In this document: one piece after another, positions 29,201 to 36,395 of the stretch
How the letters are laid out: each line of letters starts with the position of its first letter
Numbering within the stretch: the first letter of the stretch is position 1
From: Acestrorhynchus altus
Taxonomy: Eukaryota; Chordata; Actinopteri; Characiformes; Acestrorhynchidae
Reading direction: 5' to 3'
Length of the DNA: 64,000 bases
Assembly: GCA_034509495.1 (NCBI GenBank)
Contig: CM067520.1
Span: 22,894,220-22,958,219 of the forward strand
Notes under the pieces: model-generated
What the model saw: the letters and a program-made list of their open reading frames with translations, nothing else
Told to the model about the DNA's origin: nothing
Database searches by the model: none
Program-made: the position numbers and the translations under genes

Positions 29201-29347
29201 GATCTCCCTACTCTACAGACAGGTGCTGAGGAACATCTCCCACAGCAGCAGACACACTACACAGTCATCTGTCACACTGACCTGATCCTTCTCGACTTTT
29301 CTAGAGCCGTTTCTGACACTTTCCTTCTCCTTCTCCGACTGATCCAT
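1389..29347 (-). CDS. trpm4: TRPM4-type calcium-activated non-selective cation channel (whole gene)
   Basis: Plasma-membrane channel of the TRPM4/TRPM5 pair, which is opened by intracellular calcium and passes monovalent cations. I assembled 29 exons on the minus strand: 29282-29347, 24891-24952, 23072-23246, 20107-20287, 18144-18313, 17690-17867, 15783-15851, 14822-15040, 14569-14671, 14330-14448, 13917-14213, 12983-13084, 11991-12119, 11083-11212, 9827-9972, 8799-8911, 8336-8419, 7964-8053, 7820-7866, 7501-7733, 7283-7398, 7054-7186, 5823-5997, 5494-5659, 5120-5301, 4746-4878, 4438-4510, 2497-2590 and 1389-1486. Every junction is GT-AG and in phase except for one surplus base in exon 7. The total is about 1293 codons, against 1214 aa in human TRPM4. 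TRPM4 is preferred over TRPM5 because of CDS details (ECY-like block with QSSES, YHSRPCLAPPFI, VAWNRVDIAKTELF) and because SCAF1 is the neighbour, as in human. Which fish trpm4 duplicate this is cannot be decided here. Confidence 0.93.
1855..1945. repeat. (GT)n microsatellite, interrupted
   Basis: About 90 bases of GTGTGT interrupted by GTCCAAGTGT and GCTTGC units, between trpm4 exons 28 and 29. It creates a false His-Thr repeat frame on the minus strand. Confidence 0.9.
2497..5301 (-). CDS. trpm4: trpm4 exons 25-28, TRP helix and C-terminal coiled coil
   Basis: Exon 25 (5120-5301) continues S6 into the TRP helix (SYTFNKVQEHSDLHWKFQRY) and YHSRPCLAPPFI. Exon 26 (4746-4878) codes LNTWEAMQKENLL and DSDTERLKRTSA. 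Exon 27 (4438-4510) codes KVDNILKQMVEIREHDRRLR, a heptad-like segment matching the tetramer coiled coil of human TRPM4. Exon 28 (2497-2590) codes MDFCSNALQWIMEALAQSD and then a basic/proline stretch ending PPPLRR. All phases join. Exon 28 could instead read through to a stop at 2405 if the GTACTA donor is not used. Confidence 0.9.
3285..3650. repeat. Degenerate minisatellite with CCCATTGACT core
   Basis: Units such as TTTTGTCCCATTGACTCATA and ATTGACTGTCACATTTTTG recur irregularly at a 25-40 base pitch. It lies in trpm4 intron 27 and is too diverged to count copies exactly. Confidence 0.6.
5494..7733 (-). CDS. trpm4: trpm4 exons 20-24, transmembrane channel S1-S6
   Basis: Exon 20 (7501-7733) codes S1 (APVTCFLGNVLMYFIFLLLF, then LLVDFQPPPP) and S2 (YLLYFWVFTLVCEEIRQ). 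Exon 21 (7283-7398) codes S3 (MWNKFDLTAILLFCIG). Exon 22 (7054-7186) codes S4 and the linker (VDYMVFTLRLIHIFAVNKHL). Exon 23 (5823-5997) codes S5 (KDVFFFLFFLGVWLMAYGV) and the pore (RRVFYRPYLHIYGQIPLEEI). Exon 24 (5494-5659) codes an outer loop with paired Cys, then S6 (TNILLLNLLIAMF). The residues known to coordinate calcium in human TRPM4 (E828, Q831, N865, D868) are kept as CEEIRQ and WNKFD. The filter reads YGQ where human has FGQ. Nothing here suggests a damaged pore. Confidence 0.95.
7820..8911 (-). CDS. trpm4: trpm4 exons 16-19, pre-S1 linker
   Basis: Exon 16 (8799-8911) reads TLLSQIWWGDMQSRTEAWKL and ends PPLIYTNLISF, the block just before the first membrane helix domain in TRPM4/5. 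Exons 17 (8336-8419), 18 (7964-8053) and 19 (7820-7866) code a hydrophilic linker poorly conserved in the family. Exon 17 contains AAFSLADLTFHT and exon 18 contains ANFSFADLTQT, so a short motif occurs twice at matching places near the 3' ends of both exons. Exon 18 follows a (CT)n tract that runs straight into its CAG acceptor. Confidence 0.85.
8054..8117. repeat. (GA)n microsatellite abutting trpm4 exon 18
   Basis: On the coding strand it is an uninterrupted (CT)n run that ends directly in the exon 18 CTCAG acceptor, so it serves as the pyrimidine tract. Confidence 0.9.
8199..8246. repeat. (GATA)n microsatellite next to an undetermined base
   Basis: A single N at 8199 is followed by about eleven GATA units in trpm4 intron 17. 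The N marks an assembly uncertainty. Confidence 0.9.
9827..15040 (-). CDS. trpm4: trpm4 exons 8-15, cytosolic ankyrin-like TRPM homology regions
   Basis: Exon 8 (14822-15040) starts RVDMSLKKATPWLVLNGSG. Exon 9 (14569-14671) ends in DTVLLKALV, and exon 10 (14330-14448) holds EELKLAVAWNRVDIAKTELF. Exon 11 (13917-14213) starts YCDLEDSMTDALVNNKPQFV. Exon 12 (12983-13084) starts VSRLLGEIFGAACQ. Exon 13 (11991-12119) ends SEMAIYFWEM. Exon 14 (11083-11212) starts AGESVLSALCACKILREL. Exon 15 (9827-9972) holds ACYQSSESRSF and ADARIFFSHDGVQ. All correspond in order to human TRPM4 and their phases agree. The exon 11 acceptor directly abuts a (CT)30-like run. Intron 12 holds a decayed transposase, and the intron between exons 13 and 14 holds a miniature element. 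Confidence 0.93.
10100..11015. mobile_element. Cluster of a 'TGTGGACACCCC' interspersed repeat family
   Basis: At 10125-10200 the sequence reads ATGTTTGTGGACACCCC, then TCTAATGAATGCATTCAGCT. At 10640-11010 a copy in the other orientation holds GCATTTGCACATCTGTGTCA and TTTGGACATATTGTG. Related pieces occur near 8437-8530, 11900-11955, 14500-14570, 23640-23900, 50525-50785 and 57060-57150. None carries a recognisable protein. A non-autonomous DNA element or SINE-like family is likely. A C-rich (CCCCCA)n run lies at 10439-10464. Confidence 0.5.
11335..11765. mobile_element. Miniature DNA transposon relic ('CATAACATTAAAACCACC' family)
   Basis: It begins CAGCCATAACATTAAAACCA, the terminal sequence of a widespread fish element, and contains GGCATGGACTCCACAAGACC. 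A second relic near 27450-27560 ends in the inverse form (GGTTTCAATGTTATGGCTGA). Only decayed frames remain. It lies between trpm4 exons 13 and 14. Confidence 0.55.
12440..12810 (+). pseudogene. Tc1/mariner transposase C-terminal relic
   Basis: Broken plus-strand frames spell the end of a Tc1/Tc3-type transposase: FQQDN, HTSRVSHEC in altered form, PDLSPIKHVWD (the D-P-N-L-S-P-I-E-H-W motif region) and a tail like ASMPNHIV. At least two frame changes are needed to follow it, so it is dead. It sits in trpm4 intron 12, antisense to the gene. Confidence 0.75.
13135..13500. mobile_element. Palindromic interspersed repeat, copy 1
   Basis: It holds ATGTCAGTGTCACTGCAGTG followed by GACCCACCACCCACATAATA, and earlier GGACTGAGAACAGTCCACTG. 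The same blocks recur at 48525-49030, where the ends are clearly inverted copies of each other. This is a non-coding foldback element in trpm4 intron 11. Confidence 0.65.
13759..13812. repeat. (CA)n microsatellite
   Basis: An uninterrupted run of about 27 CA units in trpm4 intron 11. Confidence 0.95.
14217..14273. repeat. (GA)n microsatellite abutting trpm4 exon 11
   Basis: On the coding strand the (CT)n run leads straight into the CTCAG acceptor of exon 11, whose first base is 14213. Confidence 0.9.
14740..14803. repeat. (ATT)n microsatellite
   Basis: About twenty ATT units, just 3' of trpm4 exon 8 on the coding strand. Confidence 0.9.
15783..15851 (-). CDS. trpm4: trpm4 exon 7, frameshifted by one base
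   Basis: After a TTTGCAG acceptor the minus strand reads GSGNIIEIPVLCMLI, the TRPM IEIPVLCLLV block, correctly phased from exon 6 (TGG G|GT). The frame then meets TAC TAG. The exon is 69 nt. With phase 1 entry and the phase 0 entry needed by exon 8 (RVDMSLKKATPW) it should be 68 nt. Reading the 3' part one base on gives TRGFCMLK up to a normal AAG|GTTTAT donor, which joins exon 8 as expected. One T too many in the ATTTAC run is the simplest account. As written, the protein would stop at about residue 293. This could be an assembly error, a segregating null allele or early decay of a duplicate. Confidence 0.8.
16535..16862. repeat. TAATA pentanucleotide array
   Basis: About 330 bases of TAATA units with scattered TAACA, TACAA and triplet (AATAAT) variants, in trpm4 intron 6. 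It gives long Tyr/Ile minus-strand frames with no coding meaning. Confidence 0.95.
17690..24952 (-). CDS. trpm4: trpm4 exons 2-6, N-terminal TRPM homology region
   Basis: Exon 2 (24891-24952) codes SWIPKIIKKKVCTTFLEDAQ. Exon 3 (23072-23246) carries the CQCG motif and ends GAGRRHSN. Exon 4 (20107-20287) starts FLRLSCDT and contains PPNLVVSVVGGRGQDK. Exon 5 (18144-18313) contains AWILTGGLREGVGHCVGEAV and TALGVAPWGMV. Exon 6 (17690-17867) contains GSFPARYYVQ and YQAFLLVDDGSV. These are the hallmark blocks of the SLOG-like fold at the cytosolic N terminus of all TRPM channels, in the usual order. Introns 2-6 are 0.3-2.8 kb and hold repeats. The acceptor of exon 3 follows a (CT)n run. Confidence 0.93.
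18078..18134. repeat. (GT)n microsatellite next to trpm4 exon 5
   Basis: It lies within ten bases of the exon 5 donor, reading (CA)n on the coding strand just inside intron 5. Confidence 0.9.
18314..20106. other. trpm4 intron 4
   Basis: 1.8 kb without an exon of any family I recognise. It contains short repeat fragments only. Confidence 0.6.
20350..20520. repeat. 'CCAGCTTGGTC / CATGCTGGTCA' repeat, copy 1
   Basis: Short units like GGTCATGCTGGTCACGCTGG and CTGGTTAACCAGCTTG. Related copies lie at 25165-25270, 53380-53890 and 58240-58590, the last two forming long imperfect arrays. Confidence 0.7.
23255..23290. repeat. (GA)n microsatellite upstream of trpm4 exon 3
   Basis: It reads (CT)n on the coding strand and ends a few bases before the CTACAG acceptor of exon 3. 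Confidence 0.85.
24025..24515 (+). mobile_element. L2-type LINE 3' end
   Basis: The plus strand codes PLLRSLHWLPVATCIRFKTL and LTYKAENGPAPPYM, the conserved C-terminal part of L2/CR1-like reverse transcriptases. It ends in GCGTCTGCTAAATGCCGTAA and a run of about seven TAAATG hexamers, the classic L2-type tail. It is truncated at the 5' side and lies in trpm4 intron 2, antisense to the gene. Confidence 0.85.
25525..25640. repeat. 14-16 bp minisatellite CAGCTAGTGCAC(TCT)
   Basis: About eight tandem copies of CTCAGCTAGTGCACTCT, with CC/TCT length variants and a T-to-C change in the last copies, in trpm4 intron 1. Confidence 0.85.
28445..28665 (+). mobile_element. tRNA-derived SINE, plus copy
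   Basis: It holds a B-box-like GGTTACCGGTTTGATTCCC at 28491-28509, then TTCCCTTGAGGAAGGACC, GGATAGGGCTGCCC and GTGTGTGTTTAAG-like sequence. A relative lies in inverse orientation at 34505-34690. The gene-like head and shared body support a SINE inserted in trpm4 intron 1. Confidence 0.65.
29282..29347 (-). CDS. trpm4: trpm4 exon 1 (start codon)
   Basis: On the minus strand an ATG at 29347 opens 22 codons (MDQSEKEKESVRNGS... ending EKDQ) that stop at a clean CAG|GTCAGT donor in phase 0. Exon 2 begins SWIPKIIKKK in phase 0, so the join reads EKDQ-SWIPK. Human TRPM4 begins MVVPEKEQSWIPK, which fits both residues and phase. The exon lies 4.3 kb upstream of exon 2 in a locally GC-richer stretch that would be the 5' UTR. 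No transcript evidence is available, so an alternative first exon remains possible. Confidence 0.7.
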
Positions 29348-29764
29348 GATCCCTCGGTCCTCCTACAGACCCTGGACTCTCCTCTCGCTTCCAGAGGGAA
29401 GTACTGACCGGCTGTCTGTCCCAGCCTCCACTACCATCCACTGTCTACAGACTCCTCCAAACCCCGAGCCGAAGCCCCACCTCCAGCAGCTACACCTGAA
29501 TGGGGTAGTTGCCAAATTAGACCACGCCCACAAACAGGTGAGGAGGCTGGTCAGGAGGAACGTCTGGAGCTAGAAGGAAGGAATTCATCTCTGAACTAAA
29601 TCTTTGACTGAAGAATGTGCTGCAGTCTTGGTCTTGCCATTTATGTATCAATCCATTTATCATTCATCCATCCATACATCCATCCCTCCCTTCATCCATC
29701 CATACATCGTTCTATCTGCCTTTCCATTTATATGTGTCTGTCATCCATCCATCCATCAATACAT

Positions 29765-29767
29765 TTT

Positions 29768-29844
<77 letters not shown>

Positions 29845-29845
29845 T
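29765..29845. repeat. (CTAT)n microsatellite with CATC-rich flanks
   Basis: About twenty CTAT units, flanked by CCATCCAT-rich sequence from 29660 to 30000. It gives spurious Tyr/Leu/Ser frames in all three plus frames. Confidence 0.95.
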
Positions 29846-30009
29846 CAACTGTGTCTGAGTGTCTGTGTCTCTCTGTCCATCCACTTGTTCATCCAACCAT
29901 TTATATATAAATCCATTTATCCTTCATCATCCATCCATCCCACTTTCTGTCTGTCTGTCCTTTCTATTGATCTGTCTGTCTGTTGTCCATCCATCCATCT
30001 CTTTATGTA

Positions 30010-31200
30010 TCTACAGTGGAGAAAATATTTGAAACTTTTGCAAGTTTTCCCACCTACAAACAATGGAGATTTAATTTGCATTTCATTGCATGAAATAAAT
30101 ATTTGTTCACCTACCAACCAGCAAGAATACTGCCTCCTACTCTGCACTTATTACCTGTATTAATTGCACCTGTTTGAACTTGTTCCCTGTATAAAAGACG
30201 CCTGTCCACACACTCAATCAATCATACTCCAACCTCTCCACCTTGGCTAAGAGTAAAGAACTGTCTAAGGACACCAGAGACAAAAATTGTAGACCTGCAC
30301 ATGGCTGGTATGGGCTACAGGACAATAGGCAAGCATCTTGATGAGAAGGCAATAACTGTTGCCGCAATTATTAGAAAATGGAAGAAATACAAGATGACTG
30401 TCAATCTACTTTGGTCTGGAGCTCCATGCAAGATCTCACCTCATGGAGTAAGGATGATTCTGAAAAAGGTAGGCAATCAGCCAAGAACTACATGGGAGGA
30501 CCATATCAATGACCTGAAGACTTCATCCTGCAGGGCATACAAGGTCCCCTGCTTATGCCAGCACATGTCCAGGCCTGTTTGAAATTCACAAATGACCATC
30601 TGGATGATTCAGAGGAAGCATGGGAGAAGGTCATGTGGTCAGATAAGACCAAAATAGAATTTTTCGGTATAAACTCCACTTGCCATGTTTGGAGGAAGAA
30701 AGACAAGTACAACCCAAAGAAAACTATCCCAACCATGAAGCATTTGGGTGGAACCATCATACTTTGGCGTGCATTTCTGCAAATGGAAAAGGATGACTAC
30801 ACTGTGTTGAAGGGAGGACAGATGGGGCCATGAATTGTGAGATTTTGTCTAACAACCTCCTTCCCTCAGTAAGAGCATTGAAGATAGGTCATGGCTGGGC
30901 CATTCAGCATGACAATGACCCAAAACTAAGGAGCCAGGGCAATTAAGGAGTGGCTCCACAAGAAGCAGTTCAAGGTCGTAAAGTGGCCTATCCAATCTCC
31001 TGACCTGAACAATAGAAAATCTTTGGAGACAGCTGAAAATCAATGTTGTCCAGTGATGGCCCCGAAACCTGGAACATCAGGAGAAGATCTGTAGGGAGGA
31101 GTGGGCCGAAGGTCCAATGGCCAACAAAGGTTTCTGTACAAAATATTACGTTCTGTTTTCCTATTGTATTAAATACTTATTTCATACAATGAAATGTACT
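30010..31200 (+). pseudogene. Tc1-like transposase relic
   Basis: Plus-strand frames at 30301-30582 and 30555-30833 spell Tc1-type transposase pieces: a DNA-binding half with GYRTIGKHLDEKAITVAAII and a catalytic-domain piece with FTNDHLDDSEEAWEKVMWSD and KTKIEFFG. A later stretch near 30900 keeps AIQHDNDPK. Several frameshifts and stops break it, so no protein can be made. It is flanked by GTGGAGAAAATATTTGA-like and TTAAATACTTATTTC-like ends. Confidence 0.85.
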
Positions 31201-32814
31201 GTAAAGTACTGTCTGTCCATCCATCCATCCTTTCCATTTATTTACCCTTCTATCCATTCACCCGCCAACCCACCCATCTAGGAGAGACATCGCTGAATGG
31301 TTTTCTAATCCTGCTTCTGGACTCTCCATTACACATTTTAATGTTTACCTACTCAAACACACCTGTTCGGGGCCCATTAAAGACTTAGTAATGAGCTGAT
31401 AAGTTTTCAGGTATGTTCAGCCAGCCTTGAACGCTGAACTCTGTGCTCTAACCCTTCATTAGGCCTCCTCCACACTGTTGTATCATTACTATATTCATTC
31501 TTCTCAGACCTGGCTACTGCAGTCCTGCTACTGGAAGCATTTTACTCATGTAGGGAACAGGTTGGGTGTGTTTGGTGTGTTAAAGCAATAACGTGGGGGC
31601 AAAGAGACTCGGGGGCTAAATACTAGTTCAACAGGTCATGTTTTAGTCTCTCAGGACTGGAGTTTCACACACTTGCTTTAGGACGGCAACTAAGGTTAAT
31701 CCACAGCACTTCAGTCCGATGCATGTGTGCACTGTGATGCAAGTGTGAAAATGATTCCTGCACATGTAGAAGCCTCACAAGCTGCTACATGTGCAGTTAT
31801 CCTGTTGTAAGACACATGACACATGACACCTGTAGCCAATGTACTAAAGGTTCAGTGGGTGGGTCCTGGTTTTAGGTTACACAGTCAAAGAAGAATGCTT
31901 CTTCAATCCAAAACGAAAAAGCTTCAAAGAGTGAAGGAAAACAGAGTAAAGGAGGACTCATTGTTATAGTCTCCAGATGAAATTTCCCAATCCCTCCATG
32001 GGCGTGAACATTTACTGAGACTTGTACAACCAGTCATGCTGGTTTCACATGAGCTATGGTCACCACATACAGGAAAAGGACTGGCTCTCAGGCATGCTGG
32101 CGCTTGGCTTCATGTGACAGACAATGAACCACGGAAACCGAAGGCTGATTAACATTCAGGAGTGTCCAGATTTTGGACAGCCAACAGGAAGCCATGATGG
32201 CAAAAGCCTGATAACGTTGTAGCAGTTCTGGTGGTTAGCTGTCCCTGAGTAAGCACTGGGATGTCTGCACTAGGCTGCTATCAAGGGATGGACTGTCATA
32301 CTGTCATGTGTATTCTCAGTGAGAATGAAACTGATCCTCTACAGAGATGCATTTCTGAACAATTCATGTGACAAATAAAAAATATTATATTTATTATCTC
32401 ACCTGTTAATAAAAAGGTTTAGTAGGCCTGTTAAAGCAGGGAAACAGGAGACTGCCTACTCCTGAACAACATGGACAAAAGTATTGGGACAGTCATTTGT
32501 CGTTCCTTTTGAAATCAAGGGCATTTAATCCAAAAGCAGGGAGTTTATCCTGCTTTTGTTGGAGTAACTGTCTCTATTGTACTTTCAAATAGATTTTGGA
32601 GCAATGGACCCAAGGATTTGATTGCATTCAGAGTGATGGGGAGTTCAGGATGTTGGATGATCACCTCACCTCATCCCAGAAGCACTGGATGGAGCGCCAA
32701 CAATCTCCATTCGGGAGGCCTTGTATCCTCTAGCCCATAAGTGTCAAACTGGGTCAGAAACGGATTGGTGTGGCTGCAGGTTTGCATAGCAGCCAAGACT
32801 GTTTCAAGGATTCA

Positions 32815-33470
32815 AGGAGGTTTTATTGTAATTCGCATCACATGTGATACATGAGGTGGATCGAAATTATGAACTCAAGGTCCCAGTTACACCCAAAAAG
32901 GCAATATATGTAAAAAAAATTGAAATAAACAGTATATAAAAATATAAGGAGAGGAAGAAATACAATAATAATAAATAAGGTGCAGTAAACACCAACATGA
33001 ATTACAGTTGTGAGTAAATGGGGATGAATATAGTAGAGTATGAGTAAAGAAACAGCAGCAGGGTTAAAGTGTCGAGTGTCCAGTTAAAGTGTAAAGCAGT
33101 GGTTTGTCTAGTTAGAATCTACACTTAACGTTCCACAACCTCCTGCCTGAAGGGAGCAGAGGGAAAAGTCTGTGTGCTAGGTGAGTGGGGTCCCTCACAA
33201 TGCAGGTGGCCCTCTTCCTTTATCTGGAAGTGTAAATGTCCATAGTGGTGGGGAGGCTGATTCCAACAGTCCTCTGTGCAGCCTTCACCATCCTCTGCAG
33301 AGCTATCCTCTCTGTAGCAGAGCAGCTTCCATGCCATATGATGCTGAAGCACAGAACTCTCTCCACTGCACATCTGTAAAAGGAGGTGAGGACAGGGCTC
33401 CCAAGTCCTGTATGTTTCAACCTCCTGAGGAAGTAGAGTCACTGATTTGCCTTCCTGACCAGACTAGAAG
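32815..33470 (-). mobile_element. LINE 3' end, copy 1
   Basis: The minus strand codes LTSFYRCAVERVLCFSIIWH and KAAQRTVGISLPTTMDIYTS, the C-terminal tail of a fish LINE reverse transcriptase. It is followed by 3' UTR sequence holding TGTAAAGCAGTGGTTTGTCT in plus orientation. The frame shifts between the two protein blocks. A related copy lies at 46500-47085. Confidence 0.75.
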
Positions 33471-34504
33471 TACCTATAATTAGAGACCAATTCAACCACA
33501 CATCCTCTGATGGCTGATGTAAATGTTATGTAACAGTTTTGGGGTTTTGGAACTTGGAATTGAATTTTTACAGCCCTATAAGCATTTACATTTATTCTGT
33601 TTAGCAGATGCTCTTTGCCAGAGCTTTGATGTCCACCATGAAAATAGTGAACAAACTAGTGTCCACAGATACATCTAAGCTGAGATACTAACAAATAATA
33701 TAAGTAAGTGTGGATAGTCGAGTCTTAATGCAAATCTGGTTTTAACTATTGCCATAAAGCTGGGAGGAGGTCTGGGTGATGTGGGAGTGAATTATGAGTG
33801 GTTCCCTATGATGGACTGGCACCCTGTCCAGGGGGTACTCCTGACTTCAGCCCATGGTTGCCTGATTGATTATGTACCCCGCATGACCAGTACAGATGTG
33901 TTATTATTGGTGTTGTTGTTGTACATCATTACAATTGCTGAAAATGTTAGATAGAGCTTTGAACTGGACTTCGTAATGGACAGGGAACTTGGACATTCAT
34001 AAATATCTGTAAATACCTGAAGCTGTTACAAACTCTCAAATGTCCCACCCCCAGTCCCCTCACAGGAGCAGTCTGCTCTGAGTCAGCTGTGCTTAATAAC
34101 AGCCTGGAGGCTGGAAACCTGAGTGTCACCATAGAGGCAGTCATCTTTACACTGGCTTGCCAATAACTGTATGTTCTACCACAGCAAGGTGTAGAAGAAC
34201 TGCCAGGAAATGTAAGACTTGACCGACCGAGAAGGGTCTGTCTGCAGATCTGCAGTACAGCCGTGAAGTCGTGAAGCACTAGAGGTATACTTCTATGGGA
34301 ATGATAGTGTGGGTCTGACACTGAGGGGGCTGAGAATGCTGTACTGCTGGTCTGCAGCTCGACACTACCTCTACCTCTACTACAAAACTAACCAGTGAAT
34401 GAGGAGCATTTTTATTAAATATAGAAATGAAAGTCATGTTTCCATCCACCACAGTTAAGTGACCCACTGTGCTTGCACAAAGTGAAACACAAACATACAC
34501 ACTA

Positions 34505-34690
34505 AATTCACACTAGGGGGCAGTGAGAACACATGCCCGTAGCAGTGGGCAGCCCTATCCTGGGGAACAGTTGGGGAGTTAAGTGCCTTGCTCAAGGGCA
34601 CATCAGTCATGCCCTACAAGTTCAAGGATTCAACTTGACCTTCCAGTCACAAGGCTACCATGATTAGGAGCAGCAGCGAAACAAGCAGAA
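34505..34690 (-). mobile_element. tRNA-derived SINE, minus copy
   Basis: Its reverse complement repeats the body of the 28445-28665 element (CCTTGTGACTGGAAGGT, GATAGGGCTGCCCACTGC). The head is diverged. Confidence 0.6.
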
Positions 34691-36236
34691 TGTAGAGATG
34701 TATCTAGTTTTTGCTTTTAGCAGGATCATCTTTACAGCCGTCTGTGATCTTTCCATGGCTGTGTTGTCTGCAGTTCAAAGATGGCAGGCAAGATAAGTCC
34801 AACTACTGAGGGCTGAAATTTCTGTACCACCACAACAGTGTACACAAATCTTGGAGTACAAATGCACCAGTCTGATAGTTCTGACAGAGCAAATTACATA
34901 CCATCTTTGTATTCAATATTTTAGAATGTCGCAAGCATCCTTGGAAAACCTGTGTCCTGATCAGACCCTCCAGAGGGATGATATGTAGGTTCACCAAATA
35001 GAAAAATAAAGTGCTGTTAATGAGTACCAGCCCAGTTTGCACTGAACATTACATATTTCAATATTTGCCAAAGTATATGTTGTTAAGGGAATTTATTACA
35101 TTCTATTGTGTCAAATAGTTAAACCTATATATTCCCATATATCAGATTTCTGAATGTGATGCATTTGGTTTCTTTTAGTCACTAAAAGCAATATGTGCTT
35201 GGCATCGTTCTCTCAGCAGGGTCATCACTGCTTGTTCCTTTATAAAACCCAAAGTTGGTCCCACTGAGGCACCAGTTGCCAGGTTCCCTTCCAAAGGTGT
35301 TTTTCCTTTTTATCCCCCGAATTAAAGTTTCTGTACCATGGTGACTAACACATGCAAAATATCTCTGTTCTGGTTGGCAGCATGGTTTTGGCTCATTCAA
35401 AGTTTCAGCATGAAGTTAAGAAAAAAAAAGAACAACCCCAAGATCAAAAACATCTGAATTATGGTAAGCCAGTGTTCCTGATTTGGTTCAACTGTACTGT
35501 ATTTTCGCTACCATTCTGTAAAGCTTGTCCAATCAATGAATGATAACATTTGTGAGCACAGAACAAGGTCAATCACGAGGGCAGCGTTTCTCCACCCTGT
35601 TCCTGGAGGCAGCTCTACCCTGCATACTTCCCATTTCCCTGGCCCTACCACATCTGATTGAAGGTTTTGTTAATGAGCTGATTATTTTGTACAGTTGTAT
35701 AGGGTGTGTTAAAATTAAAACATGCACGGGTGCCCTGTAAACCAGGTTTGAGAAACACTGCACAAGGGGAAGGAATAAGTAGTGTACAACCCTGTTTAGA
35801 TGATATACAAAACCTAGTAAACGATCATTTTCCAACTATAAACTGAGATTGGACTGATGTTGCACTGCCAAAATTAAAGCACATCCATGTAGCATCTCAG
35901 AAACATGCCAGCGTCAACGTGTTTGTGATTATGCACAATAAAAGAAGAAACACAGTGTTGATGTGTTCTTTATCTCTTCATACTAAGTTTGTATTGGGGG
36001 CTCTGATTTTTTTAACCATACTCTGAGTCACACATAATCATTTAATCATACATCTGGATTGCGAGACGAAAGACAGACAGAGGAAGGGCAATAGAGTACA
36101 TGTTTACACAATGTCAGCACACAGGGAACGACTCTCGCCCGGTTGCTTTGACGGGGCCCATTCACGTGCAAGATAGAGGGAGGGTCCTCAAATACTTGTC
36201 CAATCAGAATGAAGCATTAAAGCAGTCCATGTCCAA

Positions 36237-36395
36237 TCACGCAGAGGAGTGCAGGGAGGCAGACTCACGCTCTTCCTTCTCCTCCTCATCCATTTTGCGT
36301 CCGTGCTTCCGGAAATACTTGTATCTCTGGACGTAGAGCTTGACCAGGTTGCTAACCTTCACGGGGTTGATCTCACCTGTTCTGCTGTGACATAT
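36237..36395 (-). CDS. scaf1: scaf1 terminal exon
   Basis: Opens ICHSRTGEINPVKVSNLVKL, continues YVQRYKYFRKHGRKMDEEEK and stops at TGA (36237-36239). The ICHSKSGEINPVKV block is the end of the C-terminal domain shared by SCAF1, PHRF1 and SCAF11. An ATTAAA variant poly(A) signal may lie on the minus strand at 36041-36046. Confidence 0.95.
   Translation of the reverse strand: MCHSRTGEINPVKVSNLVKLYVQRYKYFRKHGRKMDEEEKEERESASLHSSA

Larger units (their letters stand above)
29348..36236. other. Intergenic region between trpm4 and scaf1
   Basis: 6.9 kb between the 5' end of trpm4 and the 3' end of scaf1. It holds the trpm4 5' UTR and promoter (not resolved, no clear TATA box), microsatellites, a Tc1-like relic, a LINE end and a SINE. 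No further gene is recognised. The minus-strand open stretch at 33947-34321 could not be assigned. Confidence 0.6.

Noticed and set aside
1..29347. TRPM5 instead of TRPM4
   Set aside because: Several diagnostic blocks (AWNRVDIAKTELF, CYQSSES, YHSRPCLAPPFI) and the SCAF1 neighbour fit TRPM4 better, although WKFQRYNLIVEY is TRPM5-like.
29346..29573. 75-codon plus-strand frame MIPRSSYRPW...
   Set aside because: Antisense to the trpm4 5' UTR and start. It resembles no protein, and the minus strand has a well-phased exon here.
29604..30163. Overlapping plus-strand frames up to 182 codons
   Set aside because: Translation of CCAT/CTAT repeats in three frames at once.
30301..30833. Transposase-like frames as an active gene
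   Set aside because: Frameshifts and stops separate the DNA-binding and catalytic parts, so it is a relic only.
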